The notes under the pieces: model-generated
What the model was told of the DNA's origin: nothing
The model's input: only the letters and a program-made list of their open reading frames with translations
Databases searched by the model: none
Made by a program: the position numbers and the translations under genes
In this document: positions 1 through 4,876 of the stretch, one piece after another
How positions within the stretch are numbered: position 1 is the stretch's first letter
Layout: each line of letters begins with the position of its first letter
NCBI GenBank assembly: GCA_023252065.1
Contig: JAHEXO010000170.1
Coordinates: forward strand, 1 to 5,775
Length of the DNA stretch: 5,775 bases
Reading direction: 5' to 3'
DNA from: Nocardioides sp.
GTDB lineage: Bacteria > Actinomycetota > Actinomycetes > Propionibacteriales > Nocardioidaceae

Positions 1-195
1 CGCCCCGGCGTGCGACGTGATCGGGGCGCCGAGCGCACCGTTCTCGAAGTCGAGGACGAGCTGGGGAGTCGTGGCCGACGCGGGCGGGACGGCCGCCAGG
101 TCGAGGCCCACGGCAGCCGTCGCCAGGCCGCCCATCACCATGAAGCCCCGACGCGAGACTTCGTGCTCCCCGGCTCTGCGACCACCGCCGCTCAT
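1..195 (-). CDS. Tat-exported protein of unknown function, N-terminal fragment
   Basis: The minus strand is open from an ATG at 195 to the left edge (65 codons), so only the N-terminus is visible. It begins with a twin-arginine signal peptide: a basic n-region, the motif SRRGF at residues 14-18, a hydrophobic stretch of about residues 17-36 (interrupted by Asp32), and an Ala-Ser-Ala signal-peptidase-like site at 39-41. The mature part starts TTPQLVLDFENGALGAP. I infer a folded, often cofactor-containing or enzymatic, protein exported by Tat. The family cannot be named from about 24 mature residues. The start is uncertain. ATG195 has GAGGG only one base upstream, which is too close to be an ideal Shine-Dalgarno. 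An in-frame GTG at 211-213 has GGGGA about seven bases upstream and would add six residues, giving an equally acceptable Tat n-region. Confidence 0.72.
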   Translation of the reverse strand, partial: MSGGGRRAGEHEVSRRGFMVMGGLATAAVGLDLAAVPPASATTPQLVLDFENGALGAPITSHAGA

Positions 196-260
196 GCCCT
201 CGCGCCGCTTCACCGGTTGATCCCCGAGGTCGTCTGCATCCAGGCCGTGTGCATCACCCG

Positions 261-288
261 ACCGTACGAAGCGACCCACGCACCTCAA
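261..288 (-). promoter_or_regulatory. Possible promoter of the Tat-exported protein gene
   Basis: On the minus strand, TTGAGG (288-283) and TACGGT (266-261) are separated by 16 bases and resemble sigma-70-type -35 and -10 boxes. Transcription would start near 254, leaving a leader of roughly 40-60 bases before either candidate start codon. The elements lie in the 100-base gap between the PPOX gene stop (314) and the secreted-protein gene. The match is by eye and short, so chance is a real possibility. Confidence 0.3.
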
Positions 289-313
289 TCATCAAATGAG
301 AGGAACCGATGTT

Positions 314-784
314 TCACCCCGGCCGGTCGGCCAGGCGAGGCGGGAAGCCGCCCGTGGCGACCGGTCCCCAACGCGTCGGAGTGATCCGCAGCAAGGACTT
401 GCCCTGCTCGGCCATGGCCCGTCGGTACTCCTCCCAGTCCGGGTGCTCACCGGAGATGTTCCGGAAGTACTCGACCAGGGGCTCGATCGATGCCGGCACG
501 TCGAGGACCTCACACGTCCCGTCCACCTGCACCCAGGCGTCCCCGAAGTCGTCGGACAGGACCAGGACCGAGACCTCGGGCCTGCGCCGCGCGTTGGTCG
601 TCTTGGCGCGCTCGGGGTAGGTCGAGATGACGATCCGCCCGTCGTCGACGCCTCCGGTGACCGGTGAGGCCTGCGGTCGCCCGTCGGAACGACTGGTCAT
701 CAGGACCATGTGGTGCCGGGGCCGGACGAACTCGAGCAGCTCGTCACGGTCGACGGCCGTCGTGGAAGCGATCGTCGGTGCCAT
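314..784 (-). CDS. PPOX-class (probably F420-dependent) oxidoreductase
   Basis: The protein is about 156 residues with the split-barrel flavin/F420-binding fold of the pyridoxamine 5'-phosphate oxidase superfamily. Visible features, numbered from ATG784: an N-terminal helix (DRDELLEFV), a first strand reading HHMVLMTSRSDGRPQASPV, the ligand-binding segment STYPERAKTTNARRRPEVSV near residues 54-73, the strand WVQVDGTCEV, and a C-terminal part ending in RITPTRWGPVATGGFPP. The S-x-x-x-x-R-x-K-x-x-N pattern followed by P-x-V-S is typical of actinobacterial F420-binding members such as the Rv1155 group. Such proteins are cytoplasmic dimers that reduce diverse substrates or bind F420; the substrate here is unknown. 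The longest frame starts at ATG811 and another ATG lies at 793. None has a strong Shine-Dalgarno. I prefer 784 because the sequence downstream looks family-like, while the extra MEEAARMGV does not. Upstream is a strong hairpin that probably isolates it from the kinase transcript. Confidence 0.88.
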   Translation of the reverse strand: MAPTIASTTAVDRDELLEFVRPRHHMVLMTSRSDGRPQASPVTGGVDDGRIVISTYPERAKTTNARRRPEVSVLVLSDDFGDAWVQVDGTCEVLDVPASIEPLVEYFRNISGEHPDWEEYRRAMAEQGKSLLRITPTRWGPVATGGFPPRLADRPG

Positions 785-830
785 GACGCCCATTCTCGCC
801 GCTTCTTCCATGGGTGGGCAGCGTCAGCAC

Positions 831-897
831 CGACTAACTGGCATACAGACCGTCATCCTGGGGGTGTCCCGGGAACGGTCTGTATGCCAGTTAGTCG
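831..897. repeat. Perfect 23-bp inverted repeat (long hairpin)
   Basis: The arms at 831-853 and 875-897 are exact reverse complements over 23 bp; the left arm begins CGACTAACTGGCATACAGAC. The 21-base spacer can itself pair: 856-862 with 868-874 (six Watson-Crick pairs and one T-G wobble) around a five-base loop, leaving only 854-855 bulged. The whole element can therefore fold as one hairpin of about 30 bp. Its arms are about 52% GC, clearly lower than the surroundings. It lies between the kinase stop (933) and the PPOX start (784), both on the minus strand. The simplest reading is a strong intrinsic terminator or RNA-processing hairpin for the kinase transcript. There is no U-run after it on the minus strand, which is common in actinomycetes. 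A regulator-binding site or the relic of a small mobile element are alternatives. Confidence 0.9.
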
Positions 898-904
898 TCA
901 GGGA

Positions 905-927
905 CCCGCCGCGGAGGGGCCGGCGGG
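905..927 (-). terminator. GC-rich hairpin just after the kinase stop codon
   Basis: CCCGCCG at 905-911 and CGGCGGG at 921-927 form a perfect 7-bp GC-only stem with a 9-base loop, starting 5 bases past the kinase stop codon (933-935). No T-run follows on the minus strand. Together with the larger hairpin at 831-897 it makes a tandem pair that I read as the transcription end of the kinase gene. Confidence 0.5.
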
Positions 928-932
928 ATGAC

Positions 933-2390
933 TCACCCCACGACGTCGTCGCCGGTGATCAGGTAGCCGGAGCCGGTGCGCTCGAGGTAGAGGCGACGTA
1001 CCTCACGATCCACCTGGCCGTTGCTCTTGGTGTAGGTCAGGGAGACGTCGACGGCCCTGTCGCCGGCAGGTGCCGTGCGCCCGACCGAGACCGACGAGAT
1101 CGTCGACCAGAACCCTCGATAGCTGTCGTAGCCGCCGATCTCGGACTGGAAGCCGGGTGACAGGGCCGACCAGGCGCTCCGGGTGTCCGAGGGCAGCGCG
1201 GCGTAGTAGCTGCGCACGAACGTACGCGCGTCCGCACCTCGCACGCCCTGACCGGCGGGGTGCCGGTCTCCTCCGGTCGCCGTCGTGGGTGACCTCGGCG
1301 TCGTGCTGGCCGAGTCGGACGCCTTCGGCGTGGAACCCTTCCGGGGTGCGTCCTTCGCCGACCTCGTGTGCGACCGGTCGGAGGCGGAGGGTTGGTCGGC
1401 CGAGCCGTGGTGGAGCAGGAGGAAGCCGCCCAGCGCCACCAGGGCGAGCAGCCCGATCAGCCCCGCCAGCATCAGCCTGCCGCCACGCGGACGGCGGCTC
1501 TGGCCCTGGGGCCGGTCGTCCGGCTCGTCGAGTGCCGGCTCGGCCGGGGTCGTCGCCGTCGACTGACGCGTGTGCTCGCGCGCGTGGGTCTCCTGGAGCC
1601 TCTTCAGCCCGTGGGTGGCGTCCTGCATGGACCATCGCGAGGCCGGGTCGGGGTCGAGCATCCGCGCGATCGGCTCGGTCAGGAAGCCCGCATGCTCCGC
1701 TCTCGGGGGCGGCGTCGAGGCGATCGTCATGAGCAGCGCCAGGGCGTTGCTCTGGTGGGGGTACGGCGGGTGACCCTCGACCGCGGCGTAGAGGGTGGCG
1801 CCGAGGGCCCAGACGTCGACGGCCGGTGTCGGGTCCTCGCCGCGGGCCAGCTCGGGAGCGAAGTACTCGGGCGTCCCGATCACCAGCCCGGTCTGGGTCA
1901 GCTGCCCCTGGTCGTGGGCCCGGGCGATCCCGAAGTCGCTGATCTTGGCGACCTGGTCGGCGGTGACCAGGATGTTGCCCGGCTTGACGTCGCGGTGGAT
2001 GGTGCCGGCTGCGTGGGCCGCGGCGACTCCGTCGGCGATCTGGGCGCCGATGCTGACGGCTGCCTCCGGGGTGAGCGGGCCGTCCTGGCTGATCACCTCC
2101 CACAGCGTCCGGGACGCGACGTACTCCATCACCAGCCAGATGTGGTCGTCCTCCTCCACCACGTCGTAGACCGAGACGACGTGGGGATGGTGGAGCACAG
2201 CGGATGACCGGGCCTCCCGCATGGCGCGCGCCAGGTCGGGTGCCGTCTCGCCCGGCAGGAGGCCGATCTGCTTGACCGCGACGTGGCGGCCGAGCCGCTC
2301 GTCGCGGGCGAGCCAGACCGTCCCCATGCCGCCACGGCCGATCGACCGCTCCACCTGGTAGCGGTCGGTGATCGTGGTCTGCACTGCCAT
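933..2390 (-). CDS. Receptor-type serine/threonine protein kinase with exported C-terminal domain
   Basis: The 485-residue protein is a Hanks-type (PknB-like) kinase. The cytoplasmic kinase domain spans about residues 10-265: Gly-rich loop GRGGMG 18-23, ATP-anchoring Lys40 in VAVK, helix-C Glu59, catalytic loop HRDVKPGN 132-139 (Asp134), DFG 152-154, and APE 178-180. Thr165 and Thr167 in the activation loop (LTQTGLVIGT) match the autophosphorylated TQT pair of mycobacterial PknB. All key residues are present, so it should be active. A Pro-rich juxtamembrane stretch leads to one membrane helix at about 305-326, then a Ser/Thr/Pro-rich linker (330-380). The exported domain is at about 386-485 (FVRSYYAALP ... 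AWSALSP ... YDSYRGFW ... LTYT ... LYLERTGSGYLI). It resembles small NTF2/SnoaL-like alpha+beta folds and contains no PASTA repeats. Its ligand and substrates are unknown. The ATG at 2390 is supported by GAGGG four bases upstream. It lies 78 bp after marR on the same strand. Confidence 0.95.
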   Translation of the reverse strand: MAVQTTITDRYQVERSIGRGGMGTVWLARDERLGRHVAVKQIGLLPGETAPDLARAMREARSSAVLHHPHVVSVYDVVEEDDHIWLVMEYVASRTLWEVISQDGPLTPEAAVSIGAQIADGVAAAHAAGTIHRDVKPGNILVTADQVAKISDFGIARAHDQGQLTQTGLVIGTPEYFAPELARGEDPTPAVDVWALGATLYAAVEGHPPYPHQSNALALLMTIASTPPPRAEHAGFLTEPIARMLDPDPASRWSMQDATHGLKRLQETHAREHTRQSTATTPAEPALDEPDDRPQGQSRRPRGGRLMLAGLIGLLALVALGGFLLLHHGSADQPSASDRSHTRSAKDAPRKGSTPKASDSASTTPRSPTTATGGDRHPAGQGVRGADARTFVRSYYAALPSDTRSAWSALSPGFQSEIGGYDSYRGFWSTISSVSVGRTAPAGDRAVDVSLTYTKSNGQVDREVRRLYLERTGSGYLITGDDVVG

Positions 2391-2421
2391 GCTGCCCTCG
2401 CTTCCTGACGAGCCGTACCCC

Positions 2422-2437
2422 GTGCAGCGCGCTGCAC
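2422..2437. promoter_or_regulatory. Perfect 16-bp palindrome upstream of the kinase gene
   Basis: GTGCAGCGCGCTGCAC is exactly self-complementary. It sits in the 78-bp gap between marR (stop at 2469) and the kinase start (2390), 31 bases before the start codon. As RNA it gives a 6-bp stem with a CGCG loop, which would make a weak terminator. As DNA it has the size and symmetry of a dimeric-repressor operator. The two roles cannot be separated by eye. It does not resemble the putative MarR palindrome at 2933-2953. Confidence 0.5.
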
Positions 2438-2468
2438 ACGGTCGGGCGGCCAGGAGGCGGTCGGGCCC

Positions 2469-2897
2469 CTAGTCGTCCGACAGGAGCCGACGGAGGATCC
2501 GGGCCAGGTGGGCGCGGTCGGTCTGGCTGAGCCTCTCGAAGAGCCGCTCGGACTCCAGCCCGCGGGCGCGGCGTACCTCGTCCATCAGCGCGGTGCCGCG
2601 CGCGGTCAGCGAGACGAGGGTGGCGCGGCGGTCGGTGGGGTCGGGGGAGCGCTGGACGAGGCCCTTGCTCTCGAGGGCGTCGACCACCTCGGTCGCGGAC
2701 CTGGGGGCGATGTGGAGGTGGTGGGCGAGCTCGGAGGAGCGGACGCCGCCCTCGTGCCCGGTCAGGATCCGGATCGCCCGCATCTGGGAGGGAGTGACGT
2801 CCCACGCGGAGAGGGAGGCCATCGAGGCAACGCGCAGCCGGCGGGCCACGGCGCCGAAGGACTCACCCAGGCCTTCGGTCGAGGTCTCGCGGATCAT
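2469..2897 (-). CDS. MarR-family transcriptional regulator
   Basis: The 142-residue protein has the MarR layout: an N-terminal helix for dimerisation (about 10-30), a winged helix-turn-helix at about 33-105, and C-terminal helices closing the dimer (about 103-142). Within the DNA-binding domain, SSELAHHLHIAPRSATEVVDALESKGLV (54-81) contains the HTH with its recognition helix starting near Ala64. The wing carries the family hallmark DPTDRRATLVSLT (86-98), where Asp89, Arg90 and Arg91 sit at the usual conserved positions. MarR proteins bind palindromes as dimers and release them on binding small phenolic or drug-like ligands, or by oxidation. No cysteine is present, so thiol sensing is unlikely. 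It is divergent from an ABC exporter over a 157-bp region holding palindromes, so it most likely controls that exporter and itself. ATG2897 has no Shine-Dalgarno but lies 6 bases after TACTCT, which fits a leaderless mRNA. Confidence 0.95.
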   Translation of the reverse strand: MIRETSTEGLGESFGAVARRLRVASMASLSAWDVTPSQMRAIRILTGHEGGVRSSELAHHLHIAPRSATEVVDALESKGLVQRSPDPTDRRATLVSLTARGTALMDEVRRARGLESERLFERLSQTDRAHLARILRRLLSDD

Positions 2898-2903
2898 GGG
2901 AAC

Positions 2904-2909
2904 AGAGTA
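2904..2909 (-). promoter_or_regulatory. Putative -10 box of marR (leaderless transcript)
   Basis: TACTCT on the minus strand (2909-2904) fits the actinobacterial -10 pattern TANNNT. It ends exactly 6 bases before the marR ATG, so transcription would start on or next to the A of the start codon. There is no ribosome binding site in front of that ATG, which agrees with a leaderless message. No good -35 is visible. The expected -35 position (about 2927-2932) overlaps the palindrome cluster. Confidence 0.5.
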
Positions 2910-2928
2910 GCGTTGGATGGTGTTGTAG

Positions 2929-2953
2929 CCTCATGATGAGGTAACCTCAGCAT
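2929..2953. promoter_or_regulatory. Overlapping palindromes, putative MarR operator
   Basis: Two palindromes share their middle. CCTCATGATGAGG (2929-2941) has perfect 6-bp arms around one base. The second has arms ATGATGAGGT (2933-2942) and ACCTCAGCAT (2944-2953) around A2943, matching at 9 of 10 positions; its core GAGGTAACCTC is perfect. A site of about 21 bp with one central base is typical of MarR dimer operators. It lies about 32-56 bp upstream of the marR start codon, over the expected marR -35, and about 100 bp upstream of the exporter start. Binding could therefore shut off both divergent promoters. A TAACCT (2942-2947) inside it could serve as the exporter -10, but I cannot find a convincing -35 partner. 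Confidence 0.6.
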
Positions 2954-2975
2954 CGCGATGGGGGTGTGCCCCGCG

Positions 2976-3013
2976 TGGTTTCGAGACGGGCGCCAGAGCG
3001 CCCTCCTCAACCA
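2976..3013. repeat. Palindromic intergenic repeat in the exporter leader
   Basis: TGGTT (2976-2980) pairs with AACCA (3009-3013), GAG (2983-2985) with CTC (3006-3008), and GGGCGC (2988-2993) with GCGCCC (2998-3003) around a CAGA loop. The result is a hairpin with small internal loops. Read on the minus strand the outer parts are TGGTTGAGGAG and GTCTCGAAACCA around a variable GC core. I recall this arrangement from repeated intergenic palindromes in Nocardioides and related actinomycetes; that family link is from memory and unchecked. It sits in the probable 5' untranslated leader of the ABC exporter, between the operator and the ribosome binding site. Confidence 0.55.
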
Positions 3014-3044
3014 GCGGCGCACGCGCCCCGACCCACACACTTCC

Positions 3045-3050
3045 AGGAGG
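3045..3050 (+). promoter_or_regulatory. Strong Shine-Dalgarno of the ABC exporter
   Basis: AGGAGG lies four bases (ACAC) before the ATG at 3055. It is a full match to the 16S anti-Shine-Dalgarno and fixes the exporter start. It contrasts with the divergent marR gene, which has no ribosome binding site. Confidence 0.85.
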
Positions 3051-3054
3051 ACAC

Positions 3055-4863
3055 ATGGACTCCACTGCCGTGAACGCCGGCCGCGGGGGTCGGTTCCGTA
3101 CCCCCGACAAGCCCAGCGCCGAGGAGCGGCGCCAGGCGGGCGAGGTGTCGCTGCGCCGCATCGCGCGGCTGTTCGCGCCGTACCGCTGGTCGGTGGCGGT
3201 CGTCGTCGCCATCATCGTGGCGTCGTCCGTCGTCGGGCTGGCGTCGCCCTTCCTGCTGCGCGCCATCATCGACACCGCCCTGCCCCAGCAGGACCTGCGG
3301 CTGCTGGTCTTCCTCGCCGCCGGGATGGTGGCGGTCGCAGCGATCACCTCCGTCCTCGGCGTCGTCCAGACCTGGATCAGCACAAAGGTCGGCCAGAACG
3401 TCATGCACGGGCTGCGCACCGATGTGTTCGCGCACCTGCAGCGGCAGTCGGTCGGCTTCTTCACGCGCACCCGCACCGGCGAGGTGCAGTCGCGGATCAC
3501 CAACGACATCGGCGGGATGCAGTCCGTGGTCACCTCGACCGCGACCTCGATCGCCTCCAACCTCACCACCACCGTCGCCACCGCTGTGGCCATGGTCGTG
3601 CTGTCGTGGCAGCTCGCGCTGATCTCGCTCGTCGTGCTGCCGCCCGCGATCTGGCTCAGCCGTCGCGTGGCCCGGATGCGCCGTGAGATCACCGCGCGCC
3701 AGCAGCGCGAGCTCGCAGACCTCAACGTCACCATCGACGAGGGGCTGTCCATCAACGGAGTCCTGCTCAGCAAGACGCTGGGCACCGGCCCGTCCCTCGT
3801 CCGCCGCTTCAACGAGTCGAGCGCCCGGCTGATCGACCTCGAGCTCCGCTCGCAGCTGGCCGGCCGTTGGCGGATGGCCTCGATGAGCGTCATCTTCGCG
3901 GCGATCCCCGCCGTGATCTACCTCAGCGCCGGGCTGCCCGTGACGGCGGGCACGATGACGATCGGCACCCTGATCGCCTTCACGACTCTGCAGAGCCAGC
4001 TGTTCCGCCCACTGATGGGGCTGCTCAACACCGGAGTCTCCGTGGTCAGCTCGCTGGCGCTGTTCCAGCGCGTCTTCGAGTATCTCGACCTCACCGTCGA
4101 GGTCGACGAGCCCGCCGACCCGGTCGACGTCGACCTCGCGGCCCTGCGCGGCCACGTGCGCTTCGAGGGCGTCGGGTTCACCTACCCCGGGAACGACGTA
4201 CCGGCCCTCGCCGGCATCGACCTCGACGTCCCGGCGGGCACGACGACGGCTCTGGTCGGCGAGACGGGCTCCGGCAAGACGACCCTCGCCTCACTGGTCG
4301 CCCGGCTCTTCGACCCCACCGAGGGCCGCGTCACCATCGACGGTGTCGACGTACGACGGCTCCGGCTCGCCGACCTCGCCGAGATCGTGGGTGTGGTCAG
4401 CCAGGAGACCTACCTGCTGCACGCCACCGTGCGGGAGAACCTCCGCTACGCCCGCCCCGAGGCCACCGACGCCGAGATCGAGGACGCCGCGAGGTCGGCC
4501 CGCATCCACGACCTGCTCGTGTCGCTGCCCGAGGGCTACGACACCGTGGTGGGGTCGCGTGGCCACCGCTTCTCGGGCGGTGAGAAGCAGCGCCTCGCGA
4601 TCGCCCGCACCCTGCTGCGCAACCCGCGGATCCTGGTGCTCGACGAGGCGACCAGCGCGCTCGACACCGAGACCGAGCGCGCCGTCCAGCAGGCCTTCGA
4701 CGCCCTGGCCGAGGGACGGACGACGATCACCGTCGCCCACCGGCTCTCGACCGTCCGGCACGCCGACCAGATCGTCGTCCTCGACCACGGGCGGGTCCAC
4801 GAGCAGGGCACCCACGACTCGCTCCTCGCGGACGACGGCCGGTACGCCGCCCTGGCCGCCTGA
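3055..4863 (+). CDS. ABC transporter, fused membrane and ATPase domains (type IV exporter fold)
   Basis: The 602-residue half-exporter has a cytoplasmic N-terminus, a six-helix membrane domain (about 40-330; likely helices near 45-70, 84-105, 160-183, 186-202, 275-295 and 299-318), then an ATPase domain (about 367-602). The ATPase motifs are complete: A-loop Tyr377 (FTYPG), Walker A GETGSGKT 402-409, Q-loop Gln450, signature FSGGEKQR 506-513, Walker B ILVLDE 526-531 with catalytic Glu531, D-loop SALD 534-537, and H-loop His562. It should hydrolyse ATP at both sites as a homodimer; no partner half-transporter is visible in the window. The family (MsbA/LmrA/Sav1866-like) moves lipids, drugs, peptides or siderophores outward. 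The substrate cannot be read from sequence. No peptidase domain is present, so a bacteriocin exporter is unlikely. The divergent MarR regulator suggests induction by a small toxic or signalling compound. It ends 3 bp from the convergent hydrolase gene. Confidence 0.96.
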   Translation: MDSTAVNAGRGGRFRTPDKPSAEERRQAGEVSLRRIARLFAPYRWSVAVVVAIIVASSVVGLASPFLLRAIIDTALPQQDLRLLVFLAAGMVAVAAITSVLGVVQTWISTKVGQNVMHGLRTDVFAHLQRQSVGFFTRTRTGEVQSRITNDIGGMQSVVTSTATSIASNLTTTVATAVAMVVLSWQLALISLVVLPPAIWLSRRVARMRREITARQQRELADLNVTIDEGLSINGVLLSKTLGTGPSLVRRFNESSARLIDLELRSQLAGRWRMASMSVIFAAIPAVIYLSAGLPVTAGTMTIGTLIAFTTLQSQLFRPLMGLLNTGVSVVSSLALFQRVFEYLDLTVEVDEPADPVDVDLAALRGHVRFEGVGFTYPGNDVPALAGIDLDVPAGTTTALVGETGSGKTTLASLVARLFDPTEGRVTIDGVDVRRLRLADLAEIVGVVSQETYLLHATVRENLRYARPEATDAEIEDAARSARIHDLLVSLPEGYDTVVGSRGHRFSGGEKQRLAIARTLLRNPRILVLDEATSALDTETERAVQQAFDALAEGRTTITVAHRLSTVRHADQIVVLDHGRVHEQGTHDSLLADDGRYAALAA

Positions 4864-4876
4864 CCGTCAGCCGGTC
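4862..4876. terminator. Small hairpin spanning both convergent stop codons
   Basis: GACCG (4862-4866) and CGGTC (4872-4876) form a 5-bp stem with a 5-base loop (TCAGC). It covers most of the exporter stop (4861-4863) and all of the hydrolase stop (4867-4869). It is the only inverted repeat at this tail-to-tail junction and has no T-run on either side, so any terminator activity would be weak and bidirectional. Confidence 0.3.

Noticed and set aside
283..303. CCTC/GAGG and CTCA/TGAG short complementarity downstream of the PPOX stop as a terminator
   Set aside because: The arms are only four bases with a large unpaired middle and no T-run, too weak to call.
831..897. Inverted repeat read as the ends of an insertion sequence
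   Set aside because: The arms are only 21 bases apart with no transposase or room for one, and I see no flanking target duplication. At most it could be a very small non-autonomous element.
1368..2207. A 279-codon plus-strand open frame inside the kinase gene
   Set aside because: It is antisense to conserved kinase motifs, has no domain signal, and is explained by third-position GC bias.
2439..2466. Direct repeat CGGTCGGGC at 2439-2447 and 2458-2466
   Set aside because: A nine-base GC-rich repeat is expected by chance at this base composition. It straddles the gap just before the marR stop codon and has no other supporting signal.
1003..2805. A 600-codon open frame on the minus strand crossing the kinase and marR genes
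   Set aside because: It is an Arg/Pro/Gly-rich out-of-frame shadow typical of GC-rich coding DNA. It has no recognisable domain and overlaps two genes with intact family motifs.
3007..4155. A 382-codon minus-strand open frame opposite the ABC exporter
   Set aside because: Its low-complexity composition (Asp, Arg, Gly, His) and full overlap with the exporter membrane domain mark it as an antisense shadow.
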